The notes: a model not told the origin generated them from the letters alone. 64,000 bases of DNA from Curvularia sp. ZM96 (GCA_022457065.1 JAJGBQ010000003.1:682001-746000); one strand, 5' to 3'. Positions 44,586-56,641 are shown, counted from the stretch's first letter. Made by a program: numbers and translations.

Positions 44586-46306
44586 ATGGCGTCCGCTATT
44601 CCTGTTGGCGTCTACGGACGTCGCATTCCAGCTGGAGGCATTCCCATCCTGGCTGCTCTTGACGTGAACACTCCTGTAAGCATTCTTGAGTCGCTGTCAT
44701 CTTTTGCATCAAATACGCATGCGTTATCTCGATGTTTTTTGTTCTTTGCACGAAGCTGTCGCATTGCGACTCTTTGCTAACTGAGCCTAGTTCAGGATTT
44801 CCATGGCTGCCATCGATCCAGATGCGGAGCCTCAGTTTGACGAGGACCACAAGCATGCTCGCGCGACTCTGAAGCTCATCCGTGTGCCTTCCGACTTCGA
44901 CATGGAGGATGATGACGATGATGAAGACTATGAGGAGGGTGATATCGAGGCCATTGCTGCTCGCCTGCGTGCAGCTGGTGCGCTTCCCGAAGCTGACTCC
45001 GATATGTCCGATGAAGACGACAGCGAAGATGAGAAGAATGGCGGTCCAAGCGACCCGGTCAAGTCCAAGAAGGCCAAACAAGCTGCCCTTACCAAGAAGA
45101 TGCAGGAGGAGCTCGAGGCTGACGACATGGACATTGACGGCATGACCAATGGCACTAAGGGCAAGGGCAAGGCTAAGGTCACCGATGATGATCTGAGCGA
45201 TGAAGATGACGAGGATGACGAGGACGATGAGGATGAGCCTGAAGAGCTTGTTCTCTGCACACTTGACCCTGAGAAGGTAAGAATTTTCACCATTGAATTC
45301 GCTAGACAGCCACTAATGTCCACATAGCATTACCAGCAGCCTCTTGACATCACTGTTCGCGAGGGCGAGGAGGTCTACCTCTGTGTTACCGGCACGCATG
45401 ACGTCTATGTCACCGGTAACTACATCACCTTCCCTGAGGCGGAGGACAGCGAGGACGAGGAAGACGACGGCCTTGACGAGCTTGGCTACGACCTGTCTGG
45501 CGATGAGGATGAGCTCGATGGTATGGACGAATCAGAGGACGACGAGCTCGACGGCATGGCCGACCCCAGAATCACCGAAGTTGACAGTGACGAGGAGGAG
45601 GAGGCCCCCAAGCTCATCGACGCCGGCAAGAAGAGCAAGAAGCGCGCCGCCGAGGAGGAGGCCAGCCTCGACGACATGATCAGCAAGACCAATGGCGACG
45701 CTAAGCTTAGCAAGAAGCAAGCTAAGAAGCTGAAGAAGAACGACGGTCAAGCTGTTGCTAGCGCTGCGGAGCCCGAGAAGAAGGCTGAAAAGGTTGAGAA
45801 GAATGATACCCCCAGCAGCGACAAGAAGAAGGTTCAGTTCGCTAAGAACCTCGAGCAGGGCCCCACAGGCTCCCCAAAGGTCGATGCTTCCAAGGCAGAG
45901 CCAAAGAAGGAGGCCACCAAGGGACCTCGCAACGTCAGCGGCGTCATTGTTGACGACAAGAAGGAGGGCAAGGGCAGGGCTGCCAAGAAGGGCGACCGCG
46001 TCGAGATGCGCTACATTGGCAAGCTGAAGAACGGCAAAGTCTTCGACTGTAAGTTGTCACCAAATCGTGCTTTTTACACACGCTAACGTTTTGACAGCGA
46101 ACAAGAAGGGCAAGCCTTTCTCCTTCAAGCTTGGTGTTGGCGAAGTCATCAAGGGCTGGGACGTTGGTGTCGCTGGCATCACTCCTGGTGGTGAGCGTCG
46201 TCTTACTATTCCTGCCGCCATGGCATACGGAAAGAAGGGTGCTCCTCCGGACATCCCACCCAACTCTGACTTGATCTTCGACATCAAGTGCATCTCTGTC
46301 AGCTAA
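44586..46306 (+). CDS. FPR4-like: Nuclear FK506-binding peptidyl-prolyl isomerase (Fpr3/Fpr4-like)
   Basis: join(44586..44675, 44791..45276, 45328..46048, 46098..46306), 501 aa. Intron 1 is 115 bp, the others about 50 bp. The N-terminus (GVYGRRIPAGG...AALDVNTPFRISMAAIDP) is the nucleoplasmin-like domain typical of nucleolar FKBPs. Long acidic runs (MEDDDDDEDYEEGD, then DLSDEDDEDDEDDEDEPEE) and basic Lys-rich tracts follow. The C-terminal about 110 residues are a complete FKBP domain: GDRVEMRYIGKLKNGKVFDSN, then FKLGVGEVIKGWDVGVAGITPGGERRLTIPAAMAYG, then IPPNSDLIFDIKCISV. Such proteins act as proline isomerases and histone chaperones in the nucleus or nucleolus. Length and architecture match the family closely. 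Confidence 0.95.
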
Positions 46307-47114
46307 ATTGTTGGCTTCCTGCTTTTGACCGGCCATGCGCAGAAGGGTCCACTTCGCTTCTGGACTATACCAGGATCTAACTCCACTTCTGTGCAGGACT
46401 CCGCCGGCCTGCGTGCGTTGGCGTATCTTTTCTCTTTCCTGTTATGTCTGTTTTCTGTATGCATAGCGCGTCGTCTGAGATATCCGACTTGCATAGTCCG
46501 GGTTTCTTCGTTAGATTTGTGCAAGGAGGAAGGATCTCTCAGTCCTCTTCGCCAATGTTTCTTTCAATAGGTCATCTGTATGAGATATAGCGAGGCGATG
46601 TTGCCCAAGAGAAGGAACCTCGCTGAGGAAGCTATTTCCAAAAGTTAACGATATGTTGGCGCTAACGTGTGCATAATAATATATGACATTTGAGAATCTC
46701 TTTGCTATAGCATCCACGTGGTGCCAATGAACGTGACATTTTCTGGAACAAAGTTTGGGCTCAGACTCACATAAATAAATTTACTGTTCATATCCAGGGA
46801 CATCCAGGTTGTGGTGCTCTTGACAACGTGAAACGAATGGCCGAGGTAGCCGAAGCTTCTAGCGCTCGAGTCTGGCCACTCATATGGCTATATCTAAGCA
46901 CGAACCCCAAAGCCCCCACTTCGCTAAAGCCCAACTCCTCTTTCATCTTCCGTCTTCCGTCTTTGCCTCACCTCATCGTACACAGCAACCAGCCCTGTTA
47001 CACCAGCCCACAACCCCAACGCCTCCAACGCTTCTCAGCCAGCGACTCATTCCGCACACACCTAACCGCTTAATAACCTTTCCTACCCATATCAACCCTG
47101 GCAATACTGTAGCA
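46307..47114. other. Intergenic and antizyme 5' leader
   Basis: About 810 bp. The frame that runs into the antizyme start is open back to an in-frame ATG at 46884, but codons 46884-47114 are Pro/His/Thr-rich and look like a C-rich leader. No other gene was seen. Confidence 0.5.
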
Positions 47115-48081
47115 ATGGCGACGTACAAACGAAGCAGTAGTAGTATGAGTAGTAGTAGTAGCATTCACTCATACTCGTCCGCTAGCAATGTCCGCGCTAG
47201 CTGCTACGCGGTAAACGCTTCCACTGCCAGCCTCCAAGGCTTCCATTACTCGACTACCCCGGCTTCCGGGGCCGGGTGGTGTTCCTGAGGTCAGCTCGGT
47301 ATGTTGTTTTGGATGCGCGATTTTATCATTGGATAAATGCTAAATACCAACTAGGGAATTCCATCACCTCCATCAAGTCCCCCCCTCGCCGCCAGACACG
47401 CATCCGCCGCTAAGAACGGCAAGGCGCGCAGAGGGGGGGCAGCATACACTATCACGGAAGAGTGTGAGAGACTCTTCTGCGAGACACTACGATCTGTTTT
47501 CCTAGGTGAGGGGAGCCAGCATCGTCAGGACTCGCTAGTGATGGGTATGCCTTATACTGGCACTACGACCGCAACTACTGCCATAACTAACGACTACGGT
47601 ATCGATGTTCGTCGCTACTCTGATTCCTCAACTGAATCCGATAGGCCTGAAATGGTACGGTTTGAGGACTGCAAGAGCGCGATCACAGACTACATTGAGA
47701 TGTGGGACTACGTTGGTGGGATTAGGTTCCGTGGCTTTGTTGTTGAAAAGGAGGAGGAGAGGGCCATGTTTGTCTTCTTCGATGAAGCTGTCATTGGTGC
47801 GGACCTCAAGGCTGGGTAAGTCATCCATGCATCTCCCTATAGTGATTGAACGAACACTGACATGCTATAGCCTAATGGCCCTTCTCGAGCTCTGCGAAGT
47901 CGACTACTTCTCCTGCGGCCGTCTTGTGCTTTGTATCGACCGACATACCGACCAAGCAGCTCGCAATAACCTGACGAAGGACCTGGGCTGGATTGGCTTT
48001 GGGCTAACAACGCTCGACGAGTTCAGCCAGGGCGAGAAGTTGACCAGTGACAAGTGGCTATTCATGGACATGGAAGTTTAG
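47115..48081 (+). CDS. OAZ: Ornithine decarboxylase antizyme, +1 programmed frameshift
   Basis: ORF1 is 47115..47285 (57 aa, Ser-rich, ending GAGWCS) and stops at TGA 47286-47288. A +1 shift that skips the T at 47286 continues as 47287..47298, 47355..47815 and 47871..48081. Total product is about 284 aa. The shifted frame gives EVSSGIPSPPSSPPLAARH, later LRSVFLGEGSQHRQDSL, and the antizyme core: IRFRGFVVEKEEERAMFVFF, LLELCEVDYFSCGRLVLCIDR, then WIGFGLTTLDEF and the terminal WLFMDMEV. Antizyme binds ornithine decarboxylase, sends it to the proteasome and blocks polyamine uptake. High polyamine raises frameshifting, giving feedback. An in-frame ATG at 46884 could add 77 residues; I prefer 47115 for length and context (gcaATGg). 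Confidence 0.93.
47283..47289 (+). promoter_or_regulatory. Antizyme +1 frameshift site (TCC TGA G)
   Basis: The last sense codon TCC is followed by TGA, with the tRNA shifting one base so that GAG is read next. TCC-TGA is the usual antizyme shift context. The site is 10 nt before the donor of the first intron (GTATGT at 47299), so in the mRNA the next bases come from the following exon. Confidence 0.88.
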
Positions 48082-48553
48082 GCGCATACACCAGGAGCAT
48101 GGGATTCGAAAGTTGTTCGTCACTCTTTGCAGCGTAGTCGTGTTCTGGAGTTGATGTTCTCTTGAGATATGCCTAGCATGGAGTTGGGCGTCTGCGAGCT
48201 TCTGTATACGGATTGCATTCCTGTTCACGCGTTCACATATCCTAGCAAGGCGCTCATTGTTTTGATAGGTAGTTGATCCAATGTCATGATTGTTCTCTAA
48301 CTTCGCAACTCACAATGTCTCTTCACCCCTAAATCGACGCCCAGAATCCACAATTACAAGTCCAATATTTTGTATTAATGTCAATGTTGGTTACTCGCGC
48401 TACTAAATCGCGCGTGCATTCCATATGCTCTTGATAGTGGTATTCAATCTTTAAATCTCCAGAAAACGCCTCAAGTCCGTAGAAACATCTTCTCAACCCG
48501 TCCAGAGAGTCGAAAGACACGGGTTTGTCAAGCGACGTGATAAATTTGCAGTC
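48082..48553. other. Convergent intergenic, no gene seen
   Basis: About 470 bp between antizyme and RAD3 3' ends. It probably holds both 3' UTRs. Confidence 0.5.
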
Positions 48554-50953
48554 CTAGCCATCAGCCAATCCTGCCATCTCAGCATCAACATCAGCCCTGC
48601 CCCCATATTCATCGGCCTCCTCGCCATCAACATCCATACGCTCAACTTCAGCTCTACCCTCCAACGCGCGCATAGCCGGGTTATCTGTCCCACTAATACC
48701 GTGTGCGGCCTTCTTTCTCTGGTGTGCTTCCAAATCCTCCAAACTCCACGAAGAATGGCCTTCTTGCTCGGCCCTGCTCCACGGCACACTCATTTCTTTG
48801 AGGAAATTCTTGGCCATGCCAACGGCCTGATCGATGGAAAGCTTGGTGTTTTTGGCATCGAGACCCTGCTGGATCCATTTTGGAAGCTGCGTCTGTTTCT
48901 TGTTGAAGCGCTTGTCTGCTAGCACCATGATACCGTAGTCGTCTTTGCCGCGAATGACGCGACCAAGACATTGAGCTGCGTGGCGCATAGCGTCGAAAGA
49001 AAGAAAGTCTGCCTCTTTGATGCGATACGTTTCGCGCAAGAACTCCAGACGCGCTTTTAGAATTCGAGACTCGGTGTACTGGTAAGGTACGCCCATGCAA
49101 AGCACAGTGCGGCCATAGTGGTGGTCAAAATCGATCCCTTCACTTACTTTTCCTCGCGCGACACAGAGGAGGACGGCGCCGCGGCCGTTGTTGCATGCTG
49201 TGCGAAAGGTTTCCAGCGCGAGCGCAGTTTCTTGTGCGTCGGGCGTCTCGACGAGGATGAGTTTGTATTTCCAGACTGTGTCGAGGATCTCCATTCCTTG
49301 CCACGCTGAGATGATACTTTCCATGTAAAGATACGATGGGAAGAACACGACGACTCCATCGGGAGTCAGTTTACAGAATTCGATGAGTAGATTGCCAAAG
49401 TTCCGTTGTACTTGCAAGTCATTGCGGTGTTCGAATTGTGATGTGACTTGGTTCTGATCGTTGCCACGATCGACAATCATGGGGAGGAAAGATTTCCGGG
49501 TCAGTGTCATTGTGAAGGATTCCTGTACTACGGTGTTAAAGTTGAGCATGCGAGGATACATGTCTAGAGGTGACATGGTTCCGGAAGTAACAATGACGGA
49601 GTAAAAACGCTCGAAGACTGGCTTGATGGCTATGGCAGCGTCCAGACATGTCAAGTGTAGGACGGGATTCGGCACAGTGGCCGTCGCTGATTCGAAAGGT
49701 TCGATGATTAGCAGGAAACCAGTCTCATAAGTGGCGACTAGCGTAGCGAAAGTAGCTACTTCTTGAAGGGGCTGGTAGTCTTCAATATTTGTAAGTTCGA
49801 GCGTCCGCACAAGTGAAGTTAGACGCTCAGCGCAAAATCGCAATGGTTTTCGTTCGATGAATGTCAAGTCCTTTAGATGCTTGAGGAACTCTGGCGGGGT
49901 ATCCGCAACAACGTTGAGAACTTTCATTCGGGTTTTGAGGTATTCGATAAAACGTTTGAGGAATGCAACAAAGTGCTCGGCCCGCCGTATGTTGCCGGGT
50001 ACGGCTTCTGTGAGAAGATCATCTGGAAGCGCCGGGTTGGCCATGAATGCTTCTTCGTTGCGTGCCTCGTCGGCCGCTCGGAGGCCTTCCACTAGCTTGG
50101 CGTATTCATTTTGCAGCTTTTCTGCATCACTGCTCTTCATCTCTGTGATTTTCCGGTCAAGGTTGTTGACCCCCTTAGTTGCTTTCCGTAATACGTCTTC
50201 TGTCAGGTCGATACTGAGAGATTCGATGCACACGTTGTCGATGTTGTGAGCCTCGTCAAAGACTACTATGCAATCTTTGGATAGCTCTTTGGAAACTCTG
50301 TCTGCGATCTTTGGATCTAACAGGTAGTGGTAAGAGTAAATGATGACGTTGCAGTAGGGCATCATTCTCCGGGCTGTAAAGTAAGGACACTGTTTTTGTT
50401 GCTCGCCATACTTCAGCATGCCATCAAAAGTCCAGACACCGGGCGGGATCAAATTGTGTGGCTCCAGCAGATCTAGGTTTTCGTGATAGACGCAGAGCTC
50501 GACGTCCTCGCCTCGTTCCTTCTTTTCCTTGACAAAGCCTGCTGTCAAGCTGCGACAACGCGCGTCTACTACGGTCCCGCTCTTTTCTCGCTTGACGGAT
50601 GGATGCAGGCAAAGGTTCTTTCGACTTGTCAGGCCTAGACCTCGGAACTCCTCTTCGTAGCCTAGCTCGGTGGTTCGGTATTTCATCAACGCTTTCAACT
50701 CAGCCAAAGCTTTCTCAATCTCAGACATGGTACGCGAGCAGTAAATCAGCTTCCGTTTTTCAGGATAGTGCTGCTGATACGCGACGATGAGTGAGAGCAG
50801 CGACACGGTTTTACCCGTGCCTGAAGGCATCTCTAGGACGCAGTGGCCCCCCTGGTCCAAGGTACGCTTGAGATCGCACATGTAGGCATATTGCTCAGGA
50901 TAGACCCGAGGGTACGGGAACAGCACTGGAAGGCTGTCAATGTAGAACTTCAT
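48554..50953 (-). CDS. RAD3: TFIIH helicase RAD3/XPD
   Basis: Single exon, 799 aa, a normal length for fungal Rad3. It begins MKFYIDSLPVLFPYPRVYPEQ. Walker A is EMPSGTGKT (about residues 41-49). The four Fe-S-cluster cysteines are visible in NLCLHP, DARCRS, ELCVYH and KQCPYF. The DEAH box is VVFDEAHNID. The later motifs include VIVTSGTMSPLDMYP, LLCVARGKVSEGIDF and motif VI QCLGRVIRGKDDYG. The C-terminus is acidic (GEEADEYGG) and non-conserved. XPD is the 5'-3' DNA helicase of TFIIH, needed for nucleotide excision repair and transcription initiation in the nucleus. No odd feature was seen. Its promoter abuts the repeat region at 51.1 kb. Confidence 0.97.
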   Translation of the reverse strand: MKFYIDSLPVLFPYPRVYPEQYAYMCDLKRTLDQGGHCVLEMPSGTGKTVSLLSLIVAYQQHYPEKRKLIYCSRTMSEIEKALAELKALMKYRTTELGYEEEFRGLGLTSRKNLCLHPSVKREKSGTVVDARCRSLTAGFVKEKKERGEDVELCVYHENLDLLEPHNLIPPGVWTFDGMLKYGEQQKQCPYFTARRMMPYCNVIIYSYHYLLDPKIADRVSKELSKDCIVVFDEAHNIDNVCIESLSIDLTEDVLRKATKGVNNLDRKITEMKSSDAEKLQNEYAKLVEGLRAADEARNEEAFMANPALPDDLLTEAVPGNIRRAEHFVAFLKRFIEYLKTRMKVLNVVADTPPEFLKHLKDLTFIERKPLRFCAERLTSLVRTLELTNIEDYQPLQEVATFATLVATYETGFLLIIEPFESATATVPNPVLHLTCLDAAIAIKPVFERFYSVIVTSGTMSPLDMYPRMLNFNTVVQESFTMTLTRKSFLPMIVDRGNDQNQVTSQFEHRNDLQVQRNFGNLLIEFCKLTPDGVVVFFPSYLYMESIISAWQGMEILDTVWKYKLILVETPDAQETALALETFRTACNNGRGAVLLCVARGKVSEGIDFDHHYGRTVLCMGVPYQYTESRILKARLEFLRETYRIKEADFLSFDAMRHAAQCLGRVIRGKDDYGIMVLADKRFNKKQTQLPKWIQQGLDAKNTKLSIDQAVGMAKNFLKEMSVPWSRAEQEGHSSWSLEDLEAHQRKKAAHGISGTDNPAMRALEGRAEVERMDVDGEEADEYGGRADVDAEMAGLADG

Positions 50954-51099
50954 GGTGATGACCGCGACCCGCGCAGAGTGTCGTCGTGGCGGAGAGGCGT
51001 CGACAAAACAAAAGAATCAAAGGTCGGTCGAGCTTGGGCGGTGGCCAGACGAAGTTCAATGTCAGCGAGAAGCGCTACTCCCTGTTGGCTCTAGCGCAT

Positions 51100-51276
51100 C
51101 TCTCTGACAACCAGTAAAACGAGCTCACCTACAGGACAAGCTTTCAACATAGAGTCATAAACAGCTATGACAACTACAGCAGCTTCGAATTGCAGGTTGC
51201 CAGTGCTAAGGACATACACAATTGTGGTAACTACAGCCACTTTAGAGTAGGCTGCCATTTCCCAGTTGTGGGAGAG
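51100..51276. mobile_element. MITE-like element, family B copy 1
   Basis: About 177 bp. The left end ctctctgacaaccagtaaaac and the right end (reverse complement ctctcccacaactgg) form terminal inverted repeats that match those near 56.8-57.0 kb. The interior has ctatgacaactacag-type blocks shared with the neighbouring copy. It has no coding frame. It lies in the RAD3-listerin divergent promoter region. Confidence 0.65.
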
Positions 51277-51283
51277 CAGTACA

Positions 51284-51467
51284 CACGGAAAATCAAAACG
51301 CTCGCCTACAAGGACAAGCTGTTCACCCAGAAACAAAATATAACTGTGACAACTACCACTACTTTTCAAGGAAAAGGCGTAAGCGCCAAAACGCAGTAAA
51401 CAATAAACAACTGTGACAACTACAGCTACTGTAGGCCGCCATTTCCGGTTCCACCAGTTGTGGGAAA
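51284..51467. mobile_element. MITE-like element, family B copy 2 (tandem)
   Basis: About 184 bp directly after copy 1. The left end keeps only cggaaaatcaaaacg of the TIR. The right end ggccgccatttccggttccaccagttgtggg is complete. The interior repeats cctacaaggacaagctgt, as in copy 1 (cctacaggacaagcttt), and has two tgtgacaactac blocks. A tandem duplication or two insertions at one spot. Confidence 0.62.
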
Positions 51468-51730
51468 GTGCGTGACAGGGATGCCAGGTTGCCCCACCGT
51501 CATCGCCTACCCACACTTGGTGCCGTCATCAGGCAGAGCCGCATTACATATTTCGAACATTTTACAGCTCCTTTGGGCCTACGAAGCAGGGCTGACATGC
51601 GACGGCTGTTATTCTTCGTGTTTTTCTTTCCCTGATTGCAGCCTACTCCGGCGCACCTTCGTCCCCTACCTATATATTTTGCGCTCGTATCCCCAACGTC
51701 GAAGCTTGGGATATCGTCACGACCCCCACC

Positions 51731-54700
51731 ATGTCGAAGCGCACAGCAAAAGCCCAGGCAAGCAGCGCCCGGGCTGCCACCACGCCCGGCTTTGGTGCAT
51801 TCGGGGGCGGGAGCGCGCCACCGGCATTTGGCGCAAGTTCGTCTCTGCTCTCATACGTATCGGAGCCTCCAGATCTCTCTGCCATCTCCGATCCGAACGT
51901 CATCGTATATCTTCGGAATCTCTCCAAGAGAGACAGTACAACAAAAGCAAAAGCGCTGGAGGATATACAAGGATATGTAGCGGCCTTGGAGAGTCCAGTT
52001 GAAGAAGGCTTGCTCGAGGCATGGATCAAGATGTATCCGCGTACCTCGATTGACAACGCGAAAGCGGTTCGTCAGAACGCCCATCTCCTCCATGGGCAGT
52101 TTGCCGTATCGGCTGGCAAGCGCATAGCAAAACACATGCCCAAGAGCGTCTCCGCATGGCTCTGTGGCCTCTACGACACCGATCGTTCGGTAGTAGAAGC
52201 GACACAAACCTCTCTACGGCAAGTCTTCAATACAGCTGAAAAGCTACAAAGTATTCGCAAGATCTACCAACAACCCATACTAGAGTATTGCCGCGAAGCT
52301 ATTGACAAAGAGAGCCCTACCACTCTCAGTGATGAGAGGACAGTGACCAAGGACGATGCCGAAGCAAAGTACAGTCGTGTCATTTCGGCATGTGTGTCTC
52401 TACTCGGTAGCTTGTTAGCTAATCTGCAGCCTGAAGAGCTTTCCAAGTACCAGTCCGAGTATGATAGCCTCTTTGGTGACAAGAAATTATGGGATTTCTC
52501 TTCTTACCGAGATGCTGGGATTCGGCGCTCAGTGCACCGACTCCTCAAAACATGTTTAATGAAAGAGGATGGTTCGTGGTTTTCCGCAAAGCTATAGAGA
52601 CACGCTAATAAATTTTCAGGTGCTATCGAGCAGAACCTTTCTATCGTCAGTAAAGCCTACCTGGCTGAGGCGTTGAACTCAGACCAGACTGGCTCTGTTA
52701 GCGACTACGTTGAGACGTTGACCCTTCTCACCTCCAAGCATCCCACGGTTTGGACGACGGATTACAAAAGTAAGACAGGTGTCGACCGGCGCCTGCGACA
52801 GTTCTTGAAGAAAGGATCTCAGCTTGGGCCTCGTGACTTCTGGGCGCGCTTGATCGGGCTATTCAGAGTCATCCCAAAGGAGATTTTGCCCCAACACGAT
52901 ACTGACACCGCCGAGTTATTGAATTCTCTGCACGGCGGTATTGTGCGAAAAGACGAACCCAAGTACACTCATGAAGCTGCATTTGATGCCTATCTAGAGA
53001 TCGCTAGCCTTCTCAGCCAGCGATTGGAAGAACAGGAGAAGACAAAGCTTTTGAGAGAGATGGTGCTACCCATGCTCACCCAGTATCTGTATCCGGCACT
53101 CGAAACTTCACATTGGGCCATACCTTCGAATGCGACGGGGCTGTTACCGAAAGCGCTCGGAATTGACGGCATGGCTACAGTTCTCGGCGAGCGATGGGCT
53201 GAATTTTCACAGCAACTCATTGACAGTATCAAAACGTCAGCCCCGGAACAGTCAAAAGATTATGAGAAGTCACAAACAAGTGTTAGCCAGCAAGCAACTC
53301 GGTTCTCGACCCTGCAAGATCATGCCCTCAAAACAGAAGCCTTAGCGCCACTACGACCTGCGATTGCACAAGCTTGTACATCGATTGTAGCGGAGGCTCT
53401 GCAAGTCCTCAAGAATCGGAATGGGAAGCCGTACGGTGCTGCGGCGGCTGTTGCAGCTTTCTTGAAGCACAACCCTGCGTTGATCTCTTCATCTCAGACA
53501 GAACAGGACCTTGAGCTTTTTATCCAGCAGGATCTACCGACGCTTGTACTGTCGCCCTCGTCCTATTACCTCGTTGATCTACTGTACTCGAAGTCAGATA
53601 GTCCCATTTTCAAGGCTGCATGGAGCGCGTGCCTGAAGACTATTCTCAAAGAAACGGACCGGATGATTAAAAGCAGGGCTCTGGAGGCAATTCTCACTTC
53701 ATCCAGGATACCTGCAGACTTCGATCTCGCAACTTCAGACCCTGAGTTGCAGGAATACATCACTGCAAACGTACACGAAGCTGTAGAAGGCTCGGGGGAA
53801 TGGGAATCGTTCAACCGCATGCTTCAATCGCCAGCGAAAATATTATCTCCGAAGACGACAGACGAAGTCCTCGCTCACATGACGGAAAAGCTCTCAATAT
53901 CACAACAAGCTCCGTACTCTTTGCAGGGTCTTCGCCAGATCATCAAATCCAAACCGTCAATGCTCCGCGAATTCCTTGTCCAACCACAAGGCTCTGGTCT
54001 TCTCCAAGGTCTGCTTCTCGCATCGGAATCACCGAACGACGAAGTGGCGCAAGCCGCCAAGGCTCTCAATACCTCGATTCAGACCATGTTATCTTCAGGT
54101 TCTGATTCCAAGCAGTCCATGTATGATCTCATCCAGCAAGGGCTACGAGAAGCTACCTCGACGTCAGTATCAGTTGAGACTCTGGTCGACTTAGCAAAAC
54201 AGTCCGTCCGAGAGGGCGGGGATTGGGACCAAATTTCCAAGGTCTTTCCTGACGTTGATGACTGGAACACAGCGCTCGAACCCTTTCTTGGTGCTACACC
54301 TAAGTCCTCGTTGGCTATTACCAATCCCCTTGGTGGCGCCGTCTACCTAGTCACTTCAGATCAGTCGCCTGCCAAGACTATAAACATGCCACGAGACGTT
54401 GACAGTTACTCTGTGGCGTACAGAATGACCCAATATGTGACCAGGCTGTTCAAAAATCCTCACCTCTTCTCGATCGGCATGGTCCCAACTGAGCTCAAAG
54501 CTACTTATCTCCGCAACATTGCGCTTGCTGTACAGCTTGCAGACGACAACCTCGGACTTGCCGGCGCAAACGGATTCTGGGCACACTATGATGCGGATAT
54601 CGAATCCGATGCGATGACCTTCATATCGGATGCACAATCGCTTATAACAGAAGAATTACGAGTCCTAGCCACCACTTGGTCAAACGACAACGCTGAATCG

Positions 54701-56641
54701 CTCATGTCATGGGCTGATACCCTGCTGTCGAATGTCGCCGCTGACACAAACGCCTCCACGTATTACCACGCGCGGATGCATAGTGTGATGATTGCAGAAG
54801 CTATTGAGATTGCTGGGTGGAAGAACTCCCAGACTGCTCAAATGCAAGAAATGCTCAAGACGGCACGCAAGTCCAAGAACATTTTCCGATTACTAGGATT
54901 ACTGAATGGATTCAAAGAGCCATTGTTGGGTTCAAAATCTTGCCAACGGATGTCTAGCGAAATCCTTGCCGATCTTACAGGCATGGACATCGAGGATAAA
55001 TCCTCAGAAATCCTGCAAAAACTCATCCAGCTTAATAGTATATTGAGTCAAGATGATTTCGTGGAAGAGAGTGCCAAACATCGCGTCTTACTCTTTGTCA
55101 ACCATACAGTCTCATGGCTTCAAGAGACGCAGGTTGCGCAGCCCGTAAAAGCGGAGTTGTGTCGTTCACTGCTGGTGCTGCTTCCAGTCATAAGCGACCG
55201 ATACGGCGATCATTGGACTAATATCCTTAATGCACTGGCTGCAATCTGGCAGGTAACAAAGGAGTTGGAAGCGAATGAGTCTGGCATGGATAGCCCAATT
55301 CCCCTCGTCCATGCATCTCTGAAGCTATACGCCCAACTACGTGCATTAACCCAAGTGGAAGAGCCAAACGACGACCTGCTCGATGCTTGGAAAGAGGCAG
55401 AGCAACCTGTTGCTGATGGTCTCATCAACATCCTGAAGCATTCGCAGCATTTCCCTGACGAGTTCCATCAGCCTCTCAAAATGGTGAATGACGTGCTAGC
55501 GCGTCAAATATCCAAGGTCTCGCTCAAGAACCTCGAATCAACCGAGGAGCTTTTCCCTTTGCTGTATGTGGAATCGCAGCCCGTCCAGCAAACTGCGTTC
55601 GACATTTTGCACAAGCAAATACCTGCTGCTCAAGAGCAAATCTCCATCAACGCAGCATTGGACAAATCTACCGCCCGTTTGCCCGAAGAATTGCTATCTC
55701 TGATCATCGATGCGCCAACTGTCGCGGCATTAGCTGAAGCTAACCTTGAACGAAGTGTGCCGTTGTCTCTGCGAGGCTACTTACTTAGCTGGAGACTAGT
55801 CTTTGATCATTTGGAACATGCTTCTTTCAAGGTCAAGAACGATTACATTGAGCACCTTCGTGAGGGTGATTACTTACCAGGCCTCCTCGACTTCACTTTT
55901 GATTTCCTTGGCCATGGGAACAACAGGCCAGCTGATGTTTCGAAGCTGGACATCACAACATATGAAGCCGATGTTGAGCCTCCAAGACGGGATCTCCAGT
56001 GGCTGCTCACACATCTGTACTTCTTGTGTTTGCGTGACGTCCCAGCGCTCACTAAGTCGTGGTTCAAGAACTGCAAGTCACGGGCTATTGTAGTCTCACT
56101 CGAGCCCTGGACGGAGAGACACGTCTCGCAACCCGTCATCATTGCTGCCCTGGATGCGGTAGCGAAATGGTCTGAAGAGCAAGCTGCAGCCGAGCCCGAT
56201 TCTCCCTTTACTGTGAAGGTAGTTTCTCGTGCTCGTGAGATCACCGCTTCCTACATTGTCGACGAACAAACCATGGCGATGCGCATTTCCCTTCCTGCCG
56301 CATTTCCGCTTGCAAACGCTCACATTGAAGGACTTAACCGCGTTGCCGTCAATGAAACAAAATGGCAATCCTGGCTAAGAACTTCTTTGGGTGCCATTAC
56401 TATCTTCAACGGCTCTCTCATAGATGCGCTGACAACTTTCAAGAGGAATGTGGATGGAGCGCTCAAGGGACAGAGCGAGTGCGCAATCTGTTACAGTATT
56501 GTCGGTTCCGACAGGAAATTGCCCGACAAGAAGTGCGCAACCTGTAAGAATCTGTTCCACGGTGTTTGTTTGTTCAAATGGTTTAAGAGTAGCGATGGCC
56601 CTAGCTGCCCGCTTTGCAGGACCAACTTTCAGTATGCGTAG
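51731..56641 (+). CDS. LTN1/RKR1: E3 ubiquitin ligase listerin
   Basis: join(51731..52571, 52620..56641), 1620 aa, similar to fungal Ltn1 (about 1550-1650). The N-terminus is low-complexity, then the conserved N-terminal domain begins (SLLSYVSEPPDLSAISDPNVIVYLRNLSKRDSTTKAKALEDIQ). The middle is a long alpha-helical HEAT/ARM-like array. The last about 60 residues are a RING-CH-type domain: SECAICYSIVGSDRKLPDKKCATCKNLFHGVCLFKWF, then SCPLCRTNF. Listerin ubiquitinates nascent chains on stalled 60S ribosomes in the ribosome-associated quality control pathway, acting with Rqc2/NEMF in the cytosol. The intron donor is GTTCGT, which is unusual, but the frame and residues around it are coherent. MITE-like repeats flank the gene on both sides. 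Confidence 0.95.

Noticed and set aside
46884..47114. Longer antizyme start at 46884
   Set aside because: In frame, but Pro/His/Thr-rich leader-like codons; the 47115 ATG has better context and gives usual ORF1 length.
13867..48081. Functional link between the spermidine-synthase-like protein and the antizyme
   Set aside because: They are over 30 kb apart, and the membrane-fused synthase-like protein is not a proven polyamine enzyme, so a cluster is not supported.
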